NCBI GenBank assembly: GCA_966211965.1
Contig: CBIHON010000001.1
Location: forward strand, 256,022-320,021
Reading direction: 5' to 3'
Origin: CBIHON01 sp966211965
GTDB lineage: Bacteria; Pseudomonadota; Gammaproteobacteria; Burkholderiales; Burkholderiaceae_D
Length of the DNA: 64,000 nt
This document shows, one piece after another, positions 18,801 to 26,683 of this stretch. Each line of letters starts with the position of its first letter. Position 1 is the stretch's first letter. A program made the translations under genes and the position numbers. A model generated the notes under the pieces. It saw only the letters and a list, made by a program, of their open reading frames with translations, made no database searches and was not told where the DNA came from.

Positions 18801-19106
18801 GTCATCCTCTATACGTTATCGATATATTCGTATTTCTCAACCCGCCAGGCGTGTGGCAACTTGACGGAGCCGTGGCATTTGATCTTGCATATCTGCTATA
18901 GGTTCCGAATGCATTGCCCACTATTAATACGTTGATCTCTGGTACAAGGTCGGTTACTCTTTTTTCAGCAACTTGGTAACCCCGCCAATCATAACGATGG
19001 TTCGCGCGCCGAAATATTGGCGTGAACACGCCATGCATAGAGGGGAAACCCTTCAATTTCAAAACAGAAAGAAGGGCATGAGTCAACACCAGGGGAGCAG
19101 TCGGCA
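18801..19106. other. Divergent intergenic region, probable promoters
   Basis: About 306 bases separate the hydroxybutyrate oligomer hydrolase (left) from the sensor kinase (right). It contains no ORF that looks coding. It must carry both promoters, but I could not assign -35/-10 pairs. A TGGCA...TTGCA stretch at 18873-18889 has the wrong spacing for sigma-54. Confidence 0.5.
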
Positions 19107-20369
19107 ATGCAGGCAGACAAGGGCGCGGAAGACAATGGCAAGGCAGAACTGGACCGCCTGGTTGCGCTGAAGCCGCTCGAATATCAAGTCATTTTCGACA
19201 ACGCGATGGTCGGCATCGTCTATACGGTCGACCGCAAAATCGTGCGTTGCAACCGGCGCTTCGAAGAATTGTTCGGCTATGCGCCGGGCGAACTCGATGG
19301 CCAGAATCTGCGCGTGCTGTATCGCAACGCCGAAGAATTCGAAGCCATCGGCCGCATCGGCTATCAATTGATCCGGCGCAGCGGCGTTTATGAAGACGAG
19401 CGCTTCATGGTCAACAAGGAAGGCAAGCAATTGTGGATCAAATGGTCCGGCAAGGCGCTCGACAAAGTCAATCCGGTCAAGGGCGCTCTATGGATTTGCC
19501 TGGACATCTCGCGCCGCAAGCGAGCCGAAGAATCCCTGCATTTTGCCTACGAAGAACTGGAGCAGAAAGTACAGGAAAGAACCGCCGACCTGGTGCGCAC
19601 CAACCGGGCATTGGCCGAGGAAAACGAGCGTCGCAAGCGCAGCGAAGAAATTGCCCGCATACAGCAAAGCGAACTGGCACGCATGTCGCGCATTTCGTCG
19701 ATGGGAGAAATGGCAGCGGCGCTGGCACATCAAATGGGCCAGCCCCTGAGTTCCGCACTGAACTATCTGCATGGCTGCCTGTTGCGCATCCAGAGCGGAC
19801 AGTTCGACCAGGCCGCGATCAGCAGCGCCATCGAAAGCGCGATCCAGCATACGCAGCACGCCGGCGACATCATCCAACACGTGCGGCAGTTCGTGCAAAA
19901 ATACGAACCGGCGCGCTTTTCCATGCAAGACCTCAACGCCCACCTGCATCATTGTCTTGAGTTCCTGCAATTCGAATTGAACCGTAAAAATGTGAGCGTC
20001 GAATTGGCCTTGCAAGAAGACTTGCCGCCGATTGCCTTCGATCGGATCGAAATCGAACAGGTAATGCTGAACCTGATTCGGAATGCGATCGAAGCCATGC
20101 AAAGCATGCCTCGCGACAAGCGCCACATCCGTATTTTCTCCAAGCTGCGCAGCCGCTGCGTGCATGTCTCGATTTCCGACTCCGGTCCCGGTGTCGCGGC
20201 GGAGTTCCGGCAGAATATTTTCGAGCCTTTCTTTACCACCAAGAACGACGGCATCGGCATCGGCCTGGTGATCTGCCGTTCCATCATCGAAGCGCACGGC
20301 GGCAAGCTCACTCTCGGCCGTCCGGCGCAACGCGGCACCACGTTCACCTTCACATTACCGGTCCGATGA
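19107..20369 (+). CDS. PAS-domain sensor histidine kinase (FixL-like)
   Basis: Cytoplasmic two-component sensor of 420 residues without membrane segments. Order: a PAS domain (about residues 20-140, with NRRFEELFGYAPGE), a coiled coil, a dimerisation box with phospho-His208 in AALAHQMGQPLSSALNYL, and a HATPase domain with NLIRNAIEAM and SDSGPGVAAEF. The residues after the histidine are HQMGQPL rather than the usual HELNQPL, a mild deviation. It overlaps the next gene by ATGA and is divergent from the hydroxybutyrate oligomer hydrolase. The signal is unknown. Confidence 0.92.
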   Translation: MQADKGAEDNGKAELDRLVALKPLEYQVIFDNAMVGIVYTVDRKIVRCNRRFEELFGYAPGELDGQNLRVLYRNAEEFEAIGRIGYQLIRRSGVYEDERFMVNKEGKQLWIKWSGKALDKVNPVKGALWICLDISRRKRAEESLHFAYEELEQKVQERTADLVRTNRALAEENERRKRSEEIARIQQSELARMSRISSMGEMAAALAHQMGQPLSSALNYLHGCLLRIQSGQFDQAAISSAIESAIQHTQHAGDIIQHVRQFVQKYEPARFSMQDLNAHLHHCLEFLQFELNRKNVSVELALQEDLPPIAFDRIEIEQVMLNLIRNAIEAMQSMPRDKRHIRIFSKLRSRCVHVSISDSGPGVAAEFRQNIFEPFFTTKNDGIGIGLVICRSIIEAHGGKLTLGRPAQRGTTFTFTLPVR

Positions 20370-21013
20370 CTTCCGACAAGAACGACAAAATATCCTCCCT
20401 GCAAACCGTGTTCATCGTGGACGATGAACCCTCGGTGCGCGAATCGCTGGCCTGGCTGCTGAATTCGATTCAACTGCCGGTGGAATGCTTCGATTCGGCG
20501 GCGGCCTTTCTGGCCGGCTATCGGCGCGGCGCACGCGGCTGCCTGATCCTGGACGTCAGGATGCCGGGCATGAGCGGTATCGAATTGATGGAAGTGCTGG
20601 AGGCCGAAGGCGTGTTCCTGCCCTTCATCTTTCTATCGGGGCATGGCGACATTCCCATGGCGACGCACGCGATGCGCAAAGGCGCTATCGATTTCCTTTC
20701 CAAGCCCTATAACAACGAACAATTCCTGCGCCGCGTGCGGCAGGCGCTGGCGCTCGATGCGCAGCAATGGCAGGCACGCGAACGCAAGGCGTATCTGTCG
20801 AAAATGCATGCCTCGCTGACCAAGCGCGAACAGCAATTGCTGAATCTGATCGTCAACGGGGCGAGCAACAAGGACATCGCACGCGAACTTGATATTTCAA
20901 TCAAGACGGTCGAGGCCCACCGCGCCCGACTGATCAAGAAACTGGCTGTCAAATCGCTGGCGGAACTGGTGCAATTCGGGGTCGAATACCGGCAATTCCA
21001 TCGGCAGAATTAA
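20366..21013 (+). CDS. FixJ/NarL-type response regulator
   Basis: Transcription factor of 215 residues. The receiver domain has the acidic pair VDDE and phospho-acceptor Asp63 in LILDVRMPG, with the conserved lysine in LSKPY. The C-terminal LuxR-type helix-turn-helix is seen in LTKREQQLLNLIVNGASNKDIARELDISIKTVEAHRARL. It overlaps the upstream kinase by four bases, so the two form a pair. A likely target is the divergent hydroxybutyrate hydrolase promoter; this is inferred from position only. Confidence 0.93.
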   Translation: MTSDKNDKISSLQTVFIVDDEPSVRESLAWLLNSIQLPVECFDSAAAFLAGYRRGARGCLILDVRMPGMSGIELMEVLEAEGVFLPFIFLSGHGDIPMATHAMRKGAIDFLSKPYNNEQFLRRVRQALALDAQQWQARERKAYLSKMHASLTKREQQLLNLIVNGASNKDIARELDISIKTVEAHRARLIKKLAVKSLAELVQFGVEYRQFHRQN

Positions 21014-21030
21014 CCAAGGGGATTCCCCCC

Positions 21031-21045
21031 TTTACACAACTTTAC
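21031..21045. promoter_or_regulatory. CpxR-box-like direct repeat
   Basis: TTTAC-N5-TTTAC (TTTACACAACTTTAC) lies about 90 bases before the Spy-like gene. Its complement is GTAAA-N5-GTAAA, the known CpxR consensus. Together with the downstream Spy-like/OmpR-type regulator/kinase order, this suggests autoregulation of the operon by its own regulator. Confidence 0.6.
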
Positions 21046-21134
21046 AGCCCAGTCATTGTTCAGCAGCATAACGCTCCTAAAGTGTGATCATGCATGGTGA
21101 ATTGAAAGCCTGCACAACCTGACAAGGAATCGAT

Positions 21135-21686
21135 ATGAACGAGCAAAATACTTCTCTCCGCAACGACAACAATCCGGCTGAAACGCCAAAACGGCCGCAC
21201 AGCCGCCGCCGGCTCATGGCCGGCATTGCTGCCATGGTCGGCGCCATTTCCATCGCCGGCATCAGCCACGCCAGCGATGCCCCGGGGGCCGCAGGCCCCC
21301 GGCACGGCATGATGGGCTGGCACGGCGGCCAGATGGACCCGGAACAGGCCGCCAAGCGCATCGACCACATGATCGATCGCTTGCTGCCTGACGGCACGGC
21401 GACCCAGAAAGCCCAAGTCTCAGCGATCATCAAAACCGCGATGGCCGACTTGAAACCTCTGCGCGAGCAGTATCGCGCGGCGCGCCAGCAAGGCATCAAG
21501 ATCCTGAGCCAGCCGGCCATCGATCGCTCTGCCCTGGAACAGGTCCGTGTAAGCGAAATGCAACTGGCGGAACAAGTCTCCAAGCGCATGACGCAGGCGC
21601 TGGCCGATACTGCCGAAGTGCTGACGCCGGAACAGCGCACTAGGGTTGCCGCGCACCTTCAAAAGCGCTTCGGGCGCATGGGTTAA
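21135..21686 (+). CDS. Spy/CpxP-like periplasmic protein
   Basis: A 183-residue exported protein with an N-terminal cytoplasmic stretch, a membrane/signal segment (about residues 27-46) and a helical, charged mature part that ends with an LTPEQRTRV motif typical of the Spy/CpxP LTXXQ family. Such proteins are periplasmic chaperones or inhibitors of the Cpx kinase. It is the first gene of an operon with an OmpR-type regulator (6-base gap) and a kinase, and a CpxR-box-like repeat precedes it. It also has a His/Met/Gly-rich stretch (GMMGWHGGQM) that could bind metal. Confidence 0.8.
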   Translation: MNEQNTSLRNDNNPAETPKRPHSRRRLMAGIAAMVGAISIAGISHASDAPGAAGPRHGMMGWHGGQMDPEQAAKRIDHMIDRLLPDGTATQKAQVSAIIKTAMADLKPLREQYRAARQQGIKILSQPAIDRSALEQVRVSEMQLAEQVSKRMTQALADTAEVLTPEQRTRVAAHLQKRFGRMG

Positions 21687-21692
21687 GGGCGC

Positions 21693-22415
21693 ATGGCTCA
21701 GCGTCTTTTAATGATCGAGGACGACCATCGCCTGGCCGGGATGGTTGCCACCTACCTTGCACAAAACGGCTTCGACGTGCAACGCGCAGAGACCGCGCAA
21801 GAGGGTTTGGCGCAGTTGCAGCTTGCGGCAGCAGCGGGACCGGCGTTTTCGCTGGTGCTGCTGGACTTGATGCTGCCGGATGCCGACGGTCTCGATGTAT
21901 GCCGCCGGATTCGCGCGCAAGCCTTGCCGCTGGGCGCCGTTCCCATCGTGATGCTGACCGCAAAGGGTGACCCGATGGACCGCGTGGTCGGCCTGGAGTT
22001 GGGCGCGGACGATTACGTGCCGAAACCTTTTGAGCCGCGCGAATTGCTGGCGCGCCTGCGCGCAGTATTGCGGCGCCAGCAAGGCCAAAGTCCGAGTGCG
22101 CCGAATATCCTGCGCTTCGGCCGGCTGGAAATCGATCTGGACGCGCGCCATGTACGGCTCGATGGCCGGGATTGCAGCGTCACGTCCTACCAATTCGATT
22201 TGCTGGTAGCGATGGCCGAACGTGCGGGGCGCGTGCTGTCGCGCGAGCAATTGATGGATGCAGTCAAGGGCGAGCCGCTGGAAGCATTCGACCGTTCGAT
22301 CGACGTCCATATCGGTCGCCTGCGCGCCGCCATCGAGGACGACCCCAAGCAGCCGAAACGCATCATCACGGTACGCGGGGCCGGCTATGTGTTTGCCAAG
22401 GCGCAGGATGTCTGA
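21693..22415 (+). CDS. OmpR-family response regulator (CpxR/RstA-like)
   Basis: DNA-binding regulator of 240 residues. The receiver domain has EDDHRLAG at the N-terminus, phospho-acceptor Asp58 in LVLLDLMLPDADG and KPF with the conserved lysine. A C-terminal winged-helix domain shows VTSYQFDLLVAMAERAGRVLSREQLMDAVKG and IDVHIGRLRAAIEDDPKQPKRIITVRGAGYVF. It overlaps the kinase start by 8 bases. The CpxR-like box before the operon makes a Cpx-type envelope-stress role likely. Confidence 0.92.
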   Translation: MAQRLLMIEDDHRLAGMVATYLAQNGFDVQRAETAQEGLAQLQLAAAAGPAFSLVLLDLMLPDADGLDVCRRIRAQALPLGAVPIVMLTAKGDPMDRVVGLELGADDYVPKPFEPRELLARLRAVLRRQQGQSPSAPNILRFGRLEIDLDARHVRLDGRDCSVTSYQFDLLVAMAERAGRVLSREQLMDAVKGEPLEAFDRSIDVHIGRLRAAIEDDPKQPKRIITVRGAGYVFAKAQDV

Positions 22416-23700
22416 CATTCCCTCTCTGAAAATCCGTTTCGGCTGGACCCATCGGCTGTACCTGCGCATCTACCTGGCTCTGGTGCTCAGCGTGGCGATT
22501 GCCGCCATCCTGTTCGGCATCGCATGGCGCATGAGTCCCGATGCCGCGCAGCTTGCGTCCAGCCTGGAAACTTTCGCCGAAATCGCCGCCGAAATTTTGC
22601 CGCCCGCCTCCGCGTCGCGCGAAGAACAACAGGCCGCGCTGATGCGTTGGCAGCCGCGCATGCGCGCCAATCTGGCCTTGTACTCGGCCACTGGCGAAAA
22701 GATTGCCGCAGCCGGGCGCGAATTGCCGCCGTGGGAACCATCGCAGACCAGCACCGGCTGGCTGGGCGGACGGCCTCCAGTATTTGCCTTGAAACTTCCG
22801 GACAATCGCTGGCTGATCGGGCAGCGCATTCATCGGGGACACCGGCCACCGATGGGATTGATCGCGGCCTTGGGTTTAATCGCGCTGGTGGTCGGTATCG
22901 GCGCCTATCCGATCGTGCGTCGCCTTACGCGCGGGCTGGAGCGCCTGCAGCGCAGCGTCGAAGCCTTGGGTGAGGGTCAGCTCTCGACTCGTGTCGCGGT
23001 GGAAGGCCAGGATGAAGTCGCGCTTCTGGCAAGCAGCTTCAACCGCTCGGCAGAGCGGATCGAAGCCCTGGTTTCGGCCCAGAAATCGCTACTGGCCAAT
23101 GCCTCGCATGAGTTGCGTTCGCCGCTAGCGCGCATCCGCATGGCGGTCGAATTGATGCAGGACCGGCGGCAACCGGAAATGCACGATGAACTGGCACACA
23201 ACATCGCCGAACTGGACCAACTGATCGATGAAATCCTGCTGGCCAGCAGGTTGGATGCCTCTCCCGAAACAATGCAAGCGACCGAAGCCATTGACCTGAC
23301 CGCGCTGCTGGCAGAAGAATGCGCGCGCGTCGACGCGCAACTCAGCGCGCCGCCGCTCAGCCTGCAGGGCGATCCCAAACTGTTGCGCCGGATGCTGCGT
23401 AATCTGCTGGAAAATGCCCGGCGCTACGGCGGCGGCACACCGATCGAAGTCATGTTGCGCAGCCTCCCCTCGAAGCAGATCCAGCTTGATGTATGCGACC
23501 GCGGTCCCGGCGTGCCAGTTGAAGAACGCGAGAATATTTTCGCACCGTTTTACCGTTTGCCCGGTGCGCGTGAACGCGATGGCGGCGTCGGACTGGGTTT
23601 GAGCCTGGTGCGGCAGATCGCACGCAAGCACGGCGGAGAAGTAGTCTGCGTGGGACGCGAAGGCGGGGGCAGTTGCTTCCGGGTGAATTTGCCGATTTGA
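22408..23700 (+). CDS. Membrane sensor histidine kinase (CpxA/RstB-like)
   Basis: Inner-membrane kinase of 430 residues. The start at 22408 (MSDIPSLKIRFGWTHRLYLR) overlaps the regulator gene; a longer reading from 22258 is out of frame with known homologs. Order: TM1 (about residues 18-40), a periplasmic domain, TM2 (about 150-170), HAMP, dimerisation box with phospho-His234 in ANASHELRSPLARIR, and an ATPase domain with NLLENARRYG and GVGLGLSLVRQIARKHGG. It probably senses envelope stress together with the Spy-like protein encoded upstream. Confidence 0.92.
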   Translation: MSDIPSLKIRFGWTHRLYLRIYLALVLSVAIAAILFGIAWRMSPDAAQLASSLETFAEIAAEILPPASASREEQQAALMRWQPRMRANLALYSATGEKIAAAGRELPPWEPSQTSTGWLGGRPPVFALKLPDNRWLIGQRIHRGHRPPMGLIAALGLIALVVGIGAYPIVRRLTRGLERLQRSVEALGEGQLSTRVAVEGQDEVALLASSFNRSAERIEALVSAQKSLLANASHELRSPLARIRMAVELMQDRRQPEMHDELAHNIAELDQLIDEILLASRLDASPETMQATEAIDLTALLAEECARVDAQLSAPPLSLQGDPKLLRRMLRNLLENARRYGGGTPIEVMLRSLPSKQIQLDVCDRGPGVPVEERENIFAPFYRLPGARERDGGVGLGLSLVRQIARKHGGEVVCVGREGGGSCFRVNLPI

Positions 23701-23717
23701 ATTTTCCCGGAGTCTGC

Positions 23718-24212
23718 ATGTACCAGCACATCATCAATGGCAGCTACCGCTTCTTCAGCTTCGGCGCGCTCATGCTGCTTGGACTGATGGCGGGATTTTT
23801 CTTTGCGTTTTCAGTCGATGTAGCGCCGGCCATGACGCATCTCGACGCAGCAGCCTATATCACCGCCCAGCAGTGGATCAATAAGGTGGTGCGCAATGCG
23901 GTATTTGGCTGCATATATTTCGGCGCCGTGATCCTGCCGTTTGTCGCGGCCCTGCTGGCTGCTCTCGGCCAGCACCGGCGCTTGGCATTGATCTGGACGC
24001 TGCTCGCGCTTACTTACTTTGGGCTGGTGTTCTGGGTCACACGCTCTGTCAATATCCCGATCAATAACATCGTTGCCGCATGGAATCCAGCTGCGCCCCC
24101 GCTGGACTGGGCACAACTGCGCGACACTTGGAATCAAACCAACCTGTTGCGCACTTGGGCTGCCGCCATATGCTTCGCCGGCGCAGCGCTTGCTTTTAGC
24201 ATGCGCCGCTGA
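23718..24212 (+). CDS. DUF1772 membrane protein
   Basis: Integral membrane protein of 164 residues with four hydrophobic segments, matching the DUF1772 family (related to fungal anthrone oxygenases). Conserved features seen are the N-terminal GLMAGFFFAFSVDVAPA and the later NIPINN and LRDTWNQTNLLRTWAA. The ATG at 23718 has GGAG about 6 bases upstream; the longer reading overlaps the kinase end. It is 17 bases after the kinase gene and may be co-transcribed. The function is unknown. Confidence 0.82.
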   Translation: MYQHIINGSYRFFSFGALMLLGLMAGFFFAFSVDVAPAMTHLDAAAYITAQQWINKVVRNAVFGCIYFGAVILPFVAALLAALGQHRRLALIWTLLALTYFGLVFWVTRSVNIPINNIVAAWNPAAPPLDWAQLRDTWNQTNLLRTWAAAICFAGAALAFSMRR

Positions 24213-24261
24213 AGCCGAAAATCAGAGGGCGGCTATCGCGCCCCATTACCGTTCTCGCCGA

Positions 24262-24324
24262 TCATGCCTTTGGATGTTCGTCCGTGTCGCGATCGGGTTC
24301 GTGCTCTTTGTGTAGAGATAACAT
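24262..24324 (-). CDS. Possible 20-residue small protein
   Basis: Reverse-strand ORF encoding MLSLHKEHEPDRDTDEHPKA, a highly charged peptide. AGGAG lies 6 bases before the ATG, a better ribosome site than many long genes here. A small GC hairpin and T-run follow. It resembles no family I know and may be a short stress peptide or a chance ORF. Confidence 0.35.
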   Translation of the reverse strand: MLSLHKEHEPDRDTDEHPKA

Positions 24325-24526
24325 TTGATTCTCCTGTGCAAGGCGCCCAAGAAATTGCGTGAAATCTATTGATGAAATCCATTGAATGAGATCAGTTGCG
24401 GCGGACTGTCAATTCAGCACCGAAACCTGATGCGCCGCTGGCGCCTATCATGAACTCACACAGGCTCCGGAAACGATGCTTGATTGTGATACAGGATTAT
24501 GGGTTTAGTTCATTGATAAAAGTGAT

Positions 24527-24558
24527 AAAAGGAGCTTCACGCAAGTGCATGAAGCTCC
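24527..24558 (-). terminator. Terminator after the KGG-repeat gene
   Basis: GGAGCTTCA (24531-24539) and TGAAGCTCC (24550-24558) form a perfect 9-bp stem. On the reverse strand it is followed by TTTTATC, 26 bases beyond the KGG gene stop. The plus strand also has CCTTTTTC after the stem, so it may work in both directions. Confidence 0.82.
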
Positions 24559-24584
24559 GTCCTTTTTCAATTGTTCCTCTTCAT

Positions 24585-25043
24585 TTATTGGTCTGAATCC
24601 TTATCGCTCCGGCTGGAGCCGCCATGGCTTTCATCATCTTTTTTATGGCTTTGCCTGCCCGACTCCCCGTGCTGCTCGCGCGAACCGCCGCGCGATTTTT
24701 CGGAATCCGAGGCGCTGCCGCCCCGGTTGTCGTTATCGTTGTCGTCGTCCTCGTCATTGCGCTCGCCGCGGTTTGCTTCCCCACGTTCGCCGCCGGGACG
24801 GGTGCTGGCAGTATTGCGTTCACCTTCGCGCCCGGCAGCCATGCCGCGTCCGCCATGGCTGCGCTCCCCTCCCTTGCGGCCGGCTTCGCGCGCCTCTTCC
24901 GAAGTGAATTCGTGCGCAGTGCCTTTTTCATGCGCGGCGCGTCCTCCTTCACTTGCAATCTCACGTTGCCTCGCTTCGTCCATCGATGCAAAACCGCGAC
25001 CCTTGCCTGATCCGGAGCCTTGGTTATCTTTGCGGGTGTTCAT
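24585..25043 (-). CDS. KGG-motif stress protein with charged low-complexity tail
   Basis: A hydrophilic 152-residue protein. The N-terminal half has repeats of the con-10/KGG type (GRGFASMDEARQREIASEGG, then EFTSEEAREAGRKGGERSHGG), found in stress-induced bacterial proteins. The C-terminal half is low-complexity, rich in Asp, Asn, Gly, Ser and Arg. The ATG at 25041-25043 is chosen because AAAGGAAA lies just upstream; a longer reading adds unrelated residues. It is likely disordered and stress-induced, but the sequence shows no direct regulator site. Confidence 0.85.
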   Translation of the reverse strand: MNTRKDNQGSGSGKGRGFASMDEARQREIASEGGRAAHEKGTAHEFTSEEAREAGRKGGERSHGGRGMAAGREGERNTASTRPGGERGEANRGERNDEDDDNDNDNRGGSASDSEKSRGGSREQHGESGRQSHKKDDESHGGSSRSDKDSDQ

Positions 25044-25620
25044 GATCGTTTCCTTTGCTGTAAAAGTATTCAAGATCAAATCGAGTGGATACGCTGTCGA
25101 AATTTCTGCGAGCGTAATCGTGCGTCTCCAAGTAGCAATCCATGCTCTCAATCCATGCTCTTCGACAGCTGAAAACATAGTAGTTAGCGTCAGGGTCATC
25201 TGGTATCAGACTATGTCTGATTGCTCTGTAGGATGGAACGAATCTGGCGCCTCGTCCGCAAATCCTCTATGAAATTTTTTTGTGGTATGTGTGAGTATCC
25301 AGCGCCCTTCCCGACAGATTGGCAAGCCGATGCATTGGCGAAGCCGAGGCAGGAACACTTGTCCGGACTTTCCAAACGCAACCTTAGTGCGAACCAATGT
25401 CTCGTAGTTCTACCAGCTTTCCCAACCTTTCCGCTTGAGGTACTCTTACTTCTCCCGGACTGATGGAGCAGGCCTTGCCGGGCACCTCGATCGAGGGCAA
25501 GTTCCTCACCTGTTACTTCGTGTCATGTGCGCGGTATTGCTGTTGCTGTTCATGCCGCGCCTGGTCAATTCACCGTTCGACCGGGATCGTCGGTAAATTG
25601 CGTCGCTTAAGAGACTGAAA
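25044..25620. other. 577-base intergenic region; possible gene remnant near the right end
   Basis: No convincing gene. The right part (25464-25599) reads on the plus strand as a short hydrophobic stretch, VMCAVLLLLFMPRLVNSPF, ending in a stop. It looks like the last membrane helix of a transporter, but has no start and no matching upstream part. It could be a decayed gene tail; the evidence is weak. The left part must hold the promoter of the KGG gene. Confidence 0.3.
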
Positions 25621-26448
25621 ATGGCTTCACATTACCTGCGCTGCTGCGAGCGCGAAATCCATTTCATGGAGTGGGGCAGGAAGGATGCGCCGCCCCTGAT
25701 CATGTGGCACGGCCTGGCGCGCACCGGCCGCGATTTCGACGATCTGGCCGCGGCCTTGTCGAACACTTATCGCATCATTTGTCCCGACACTATCGGGCGC
25801 GGCCTGTCGCAATGGAGCCGCGACCCGGATACCGAATACTGCCTGGCCTTCTATGCGCGCCTCGCGCAGGCGCTGGTCGATCAGCTTGGCATCGAACGCA
25901 TGCGCTGGGTCGGCACCTCGATGGGCGGTGCCACCGGCACGCTGGCGGCGGCCACTACGCTCAGGGGGCGCATCACTCACCTGGTATTGAACGACATAGG
26001 CCCGGCATTGGCGGCCAACGCGATCGAGCGCATTCTTTCCTATGCCGGCAATCCAGCCGAATTCGATACCATGAGCGAGTTCGAGAACTACTTGCGCACG
26101 ATCTACAAACCCTACGGCTGGCAAAGCGATGTGCAATGGCGGCGCATGGCCGAGACCTCGGCGCGGCGCCTGCCCAACGGCCGGATCACTGCACATTACG
26201 ATCCGGCGATGGTGCGGCAATTCATCGTGCATCCAAACGATTATGACTTGTGGGAAGCGTACGATACGTTGCGCATGCCAACCCTGGTATTGCGCGGCGA
26301 AAGTTCCGACCTGCTGTTGCCGGAAACGGCGCAGGCGATGACGCGGCGCGGGCCTTGCGCCATGCTGGCCGAGATTCCCGATTGCGGCCACGCGCCAGCG
26401 CTGAATGTGCCGGAACAGATCGAAACAATCAGGAAGTTTCTGGCATAG
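25621..26448 (+). CDS. Alpha/beta-fold hydrolase
   Basis: A cytoplasmic 275-residue alpha/beta hydrolase. The nucleophile elbow is GTSMGG (Ser100), the oxyanion region MWHGLARTGRDFDDL precedes it, and GHAPALNVPEQ near the C-terminus gives the catalytic histidine. The acid is probably the Asp in GESSDLLLPE. Length is normal. The substrate cannot be told from sequence; an esterase or lactonase is possible. It stands alone and is followed by a strong terminator. Confidence 0.88.
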   Translation: MASHYLRCCEREIHFMEWGRKDAPPLIMWHGLARTGRDFDDLAAALSNTYRIICPDTIGRGLSQWSRDPDTEYCLAFYARLAQALVDQLGIERMRWVGTSMGGATGTLAAATTLRGRITHLVLNDIGPALAANAIERILSYAGNPAEFDTMSEFENYLRTIYKPYGWQSDVQWRRMAETSARRLPNGRITAHYDPAMVRQFIVHPNDYDLWEAYDTLRMPTLVLRGESSDLLLPETAQAMTRRGPCAMLAEIPDCGHAPALNVPEQIETIRKFLA

Positions 26449-26490
26449 CGAATCCATTCGACGTCTTTTGAAGCAACAAAATTGAAACAA

Positions 26491-26520
26491 CGAAAGGCCG
26501 GCCATGCAGCCGGCCTTTCG
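26491..26520 (+). terminator. Strong hairpin terminator after the hydrolase
   Basis: A perfect 12-bp stem, CGAAAGGCCGGC (26491-26502) with GCCGGCCTTTCG (26509-26520) and a 6-base loop. It lies 42 bases after the hydrolase stop. The T-run is only the TTT within the stem, so termination strength is uncertain. Confidence 0.7.
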
Positions 26521-26683
26521 CCGTGTTGACCTACATCATGTTACAAAATCCGGGCGTGTCCGAGAGCGTAAAATGCTAAGGTATTCCGAACGGACGCCAT
26601 GGGAATGCGTCTGACAGAGTCGCAAATAAAAGGTTTTACAAGAATTCTCGCTTCACAATCCAGGAATTGAAAGGTGGTGTATT

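Larger units (their letters stand above)
24213..24584. other. Intergenic region with a possible 20-residue ORF and a terminator
   Basis: The 372 bases between the DUF1772 gene and the KGG gene hold a short reverse-strand ORF with a good ribosome site (24262-24324) and the KGG terminator at the right end. A small GC hairpin (about 24228-24244) followed by TTTT on the reverse strand could end the short ORF. Nothing else was recognised. Confidence 0.5.

Noticed and set aside
18873..18889. Possible sigma-54 promoter (TGGCA...TTGCA)
   Set aside because: The spacing between the GG and GC elements is one base too long, and neither neighbouring gene has an NtrC-type activator.
25464..25599. Possible transporter remnant
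   Set aside because: Only one hydrophobic stretch and a stop are visible; without an upstream part I do not list it as a pseudogene.
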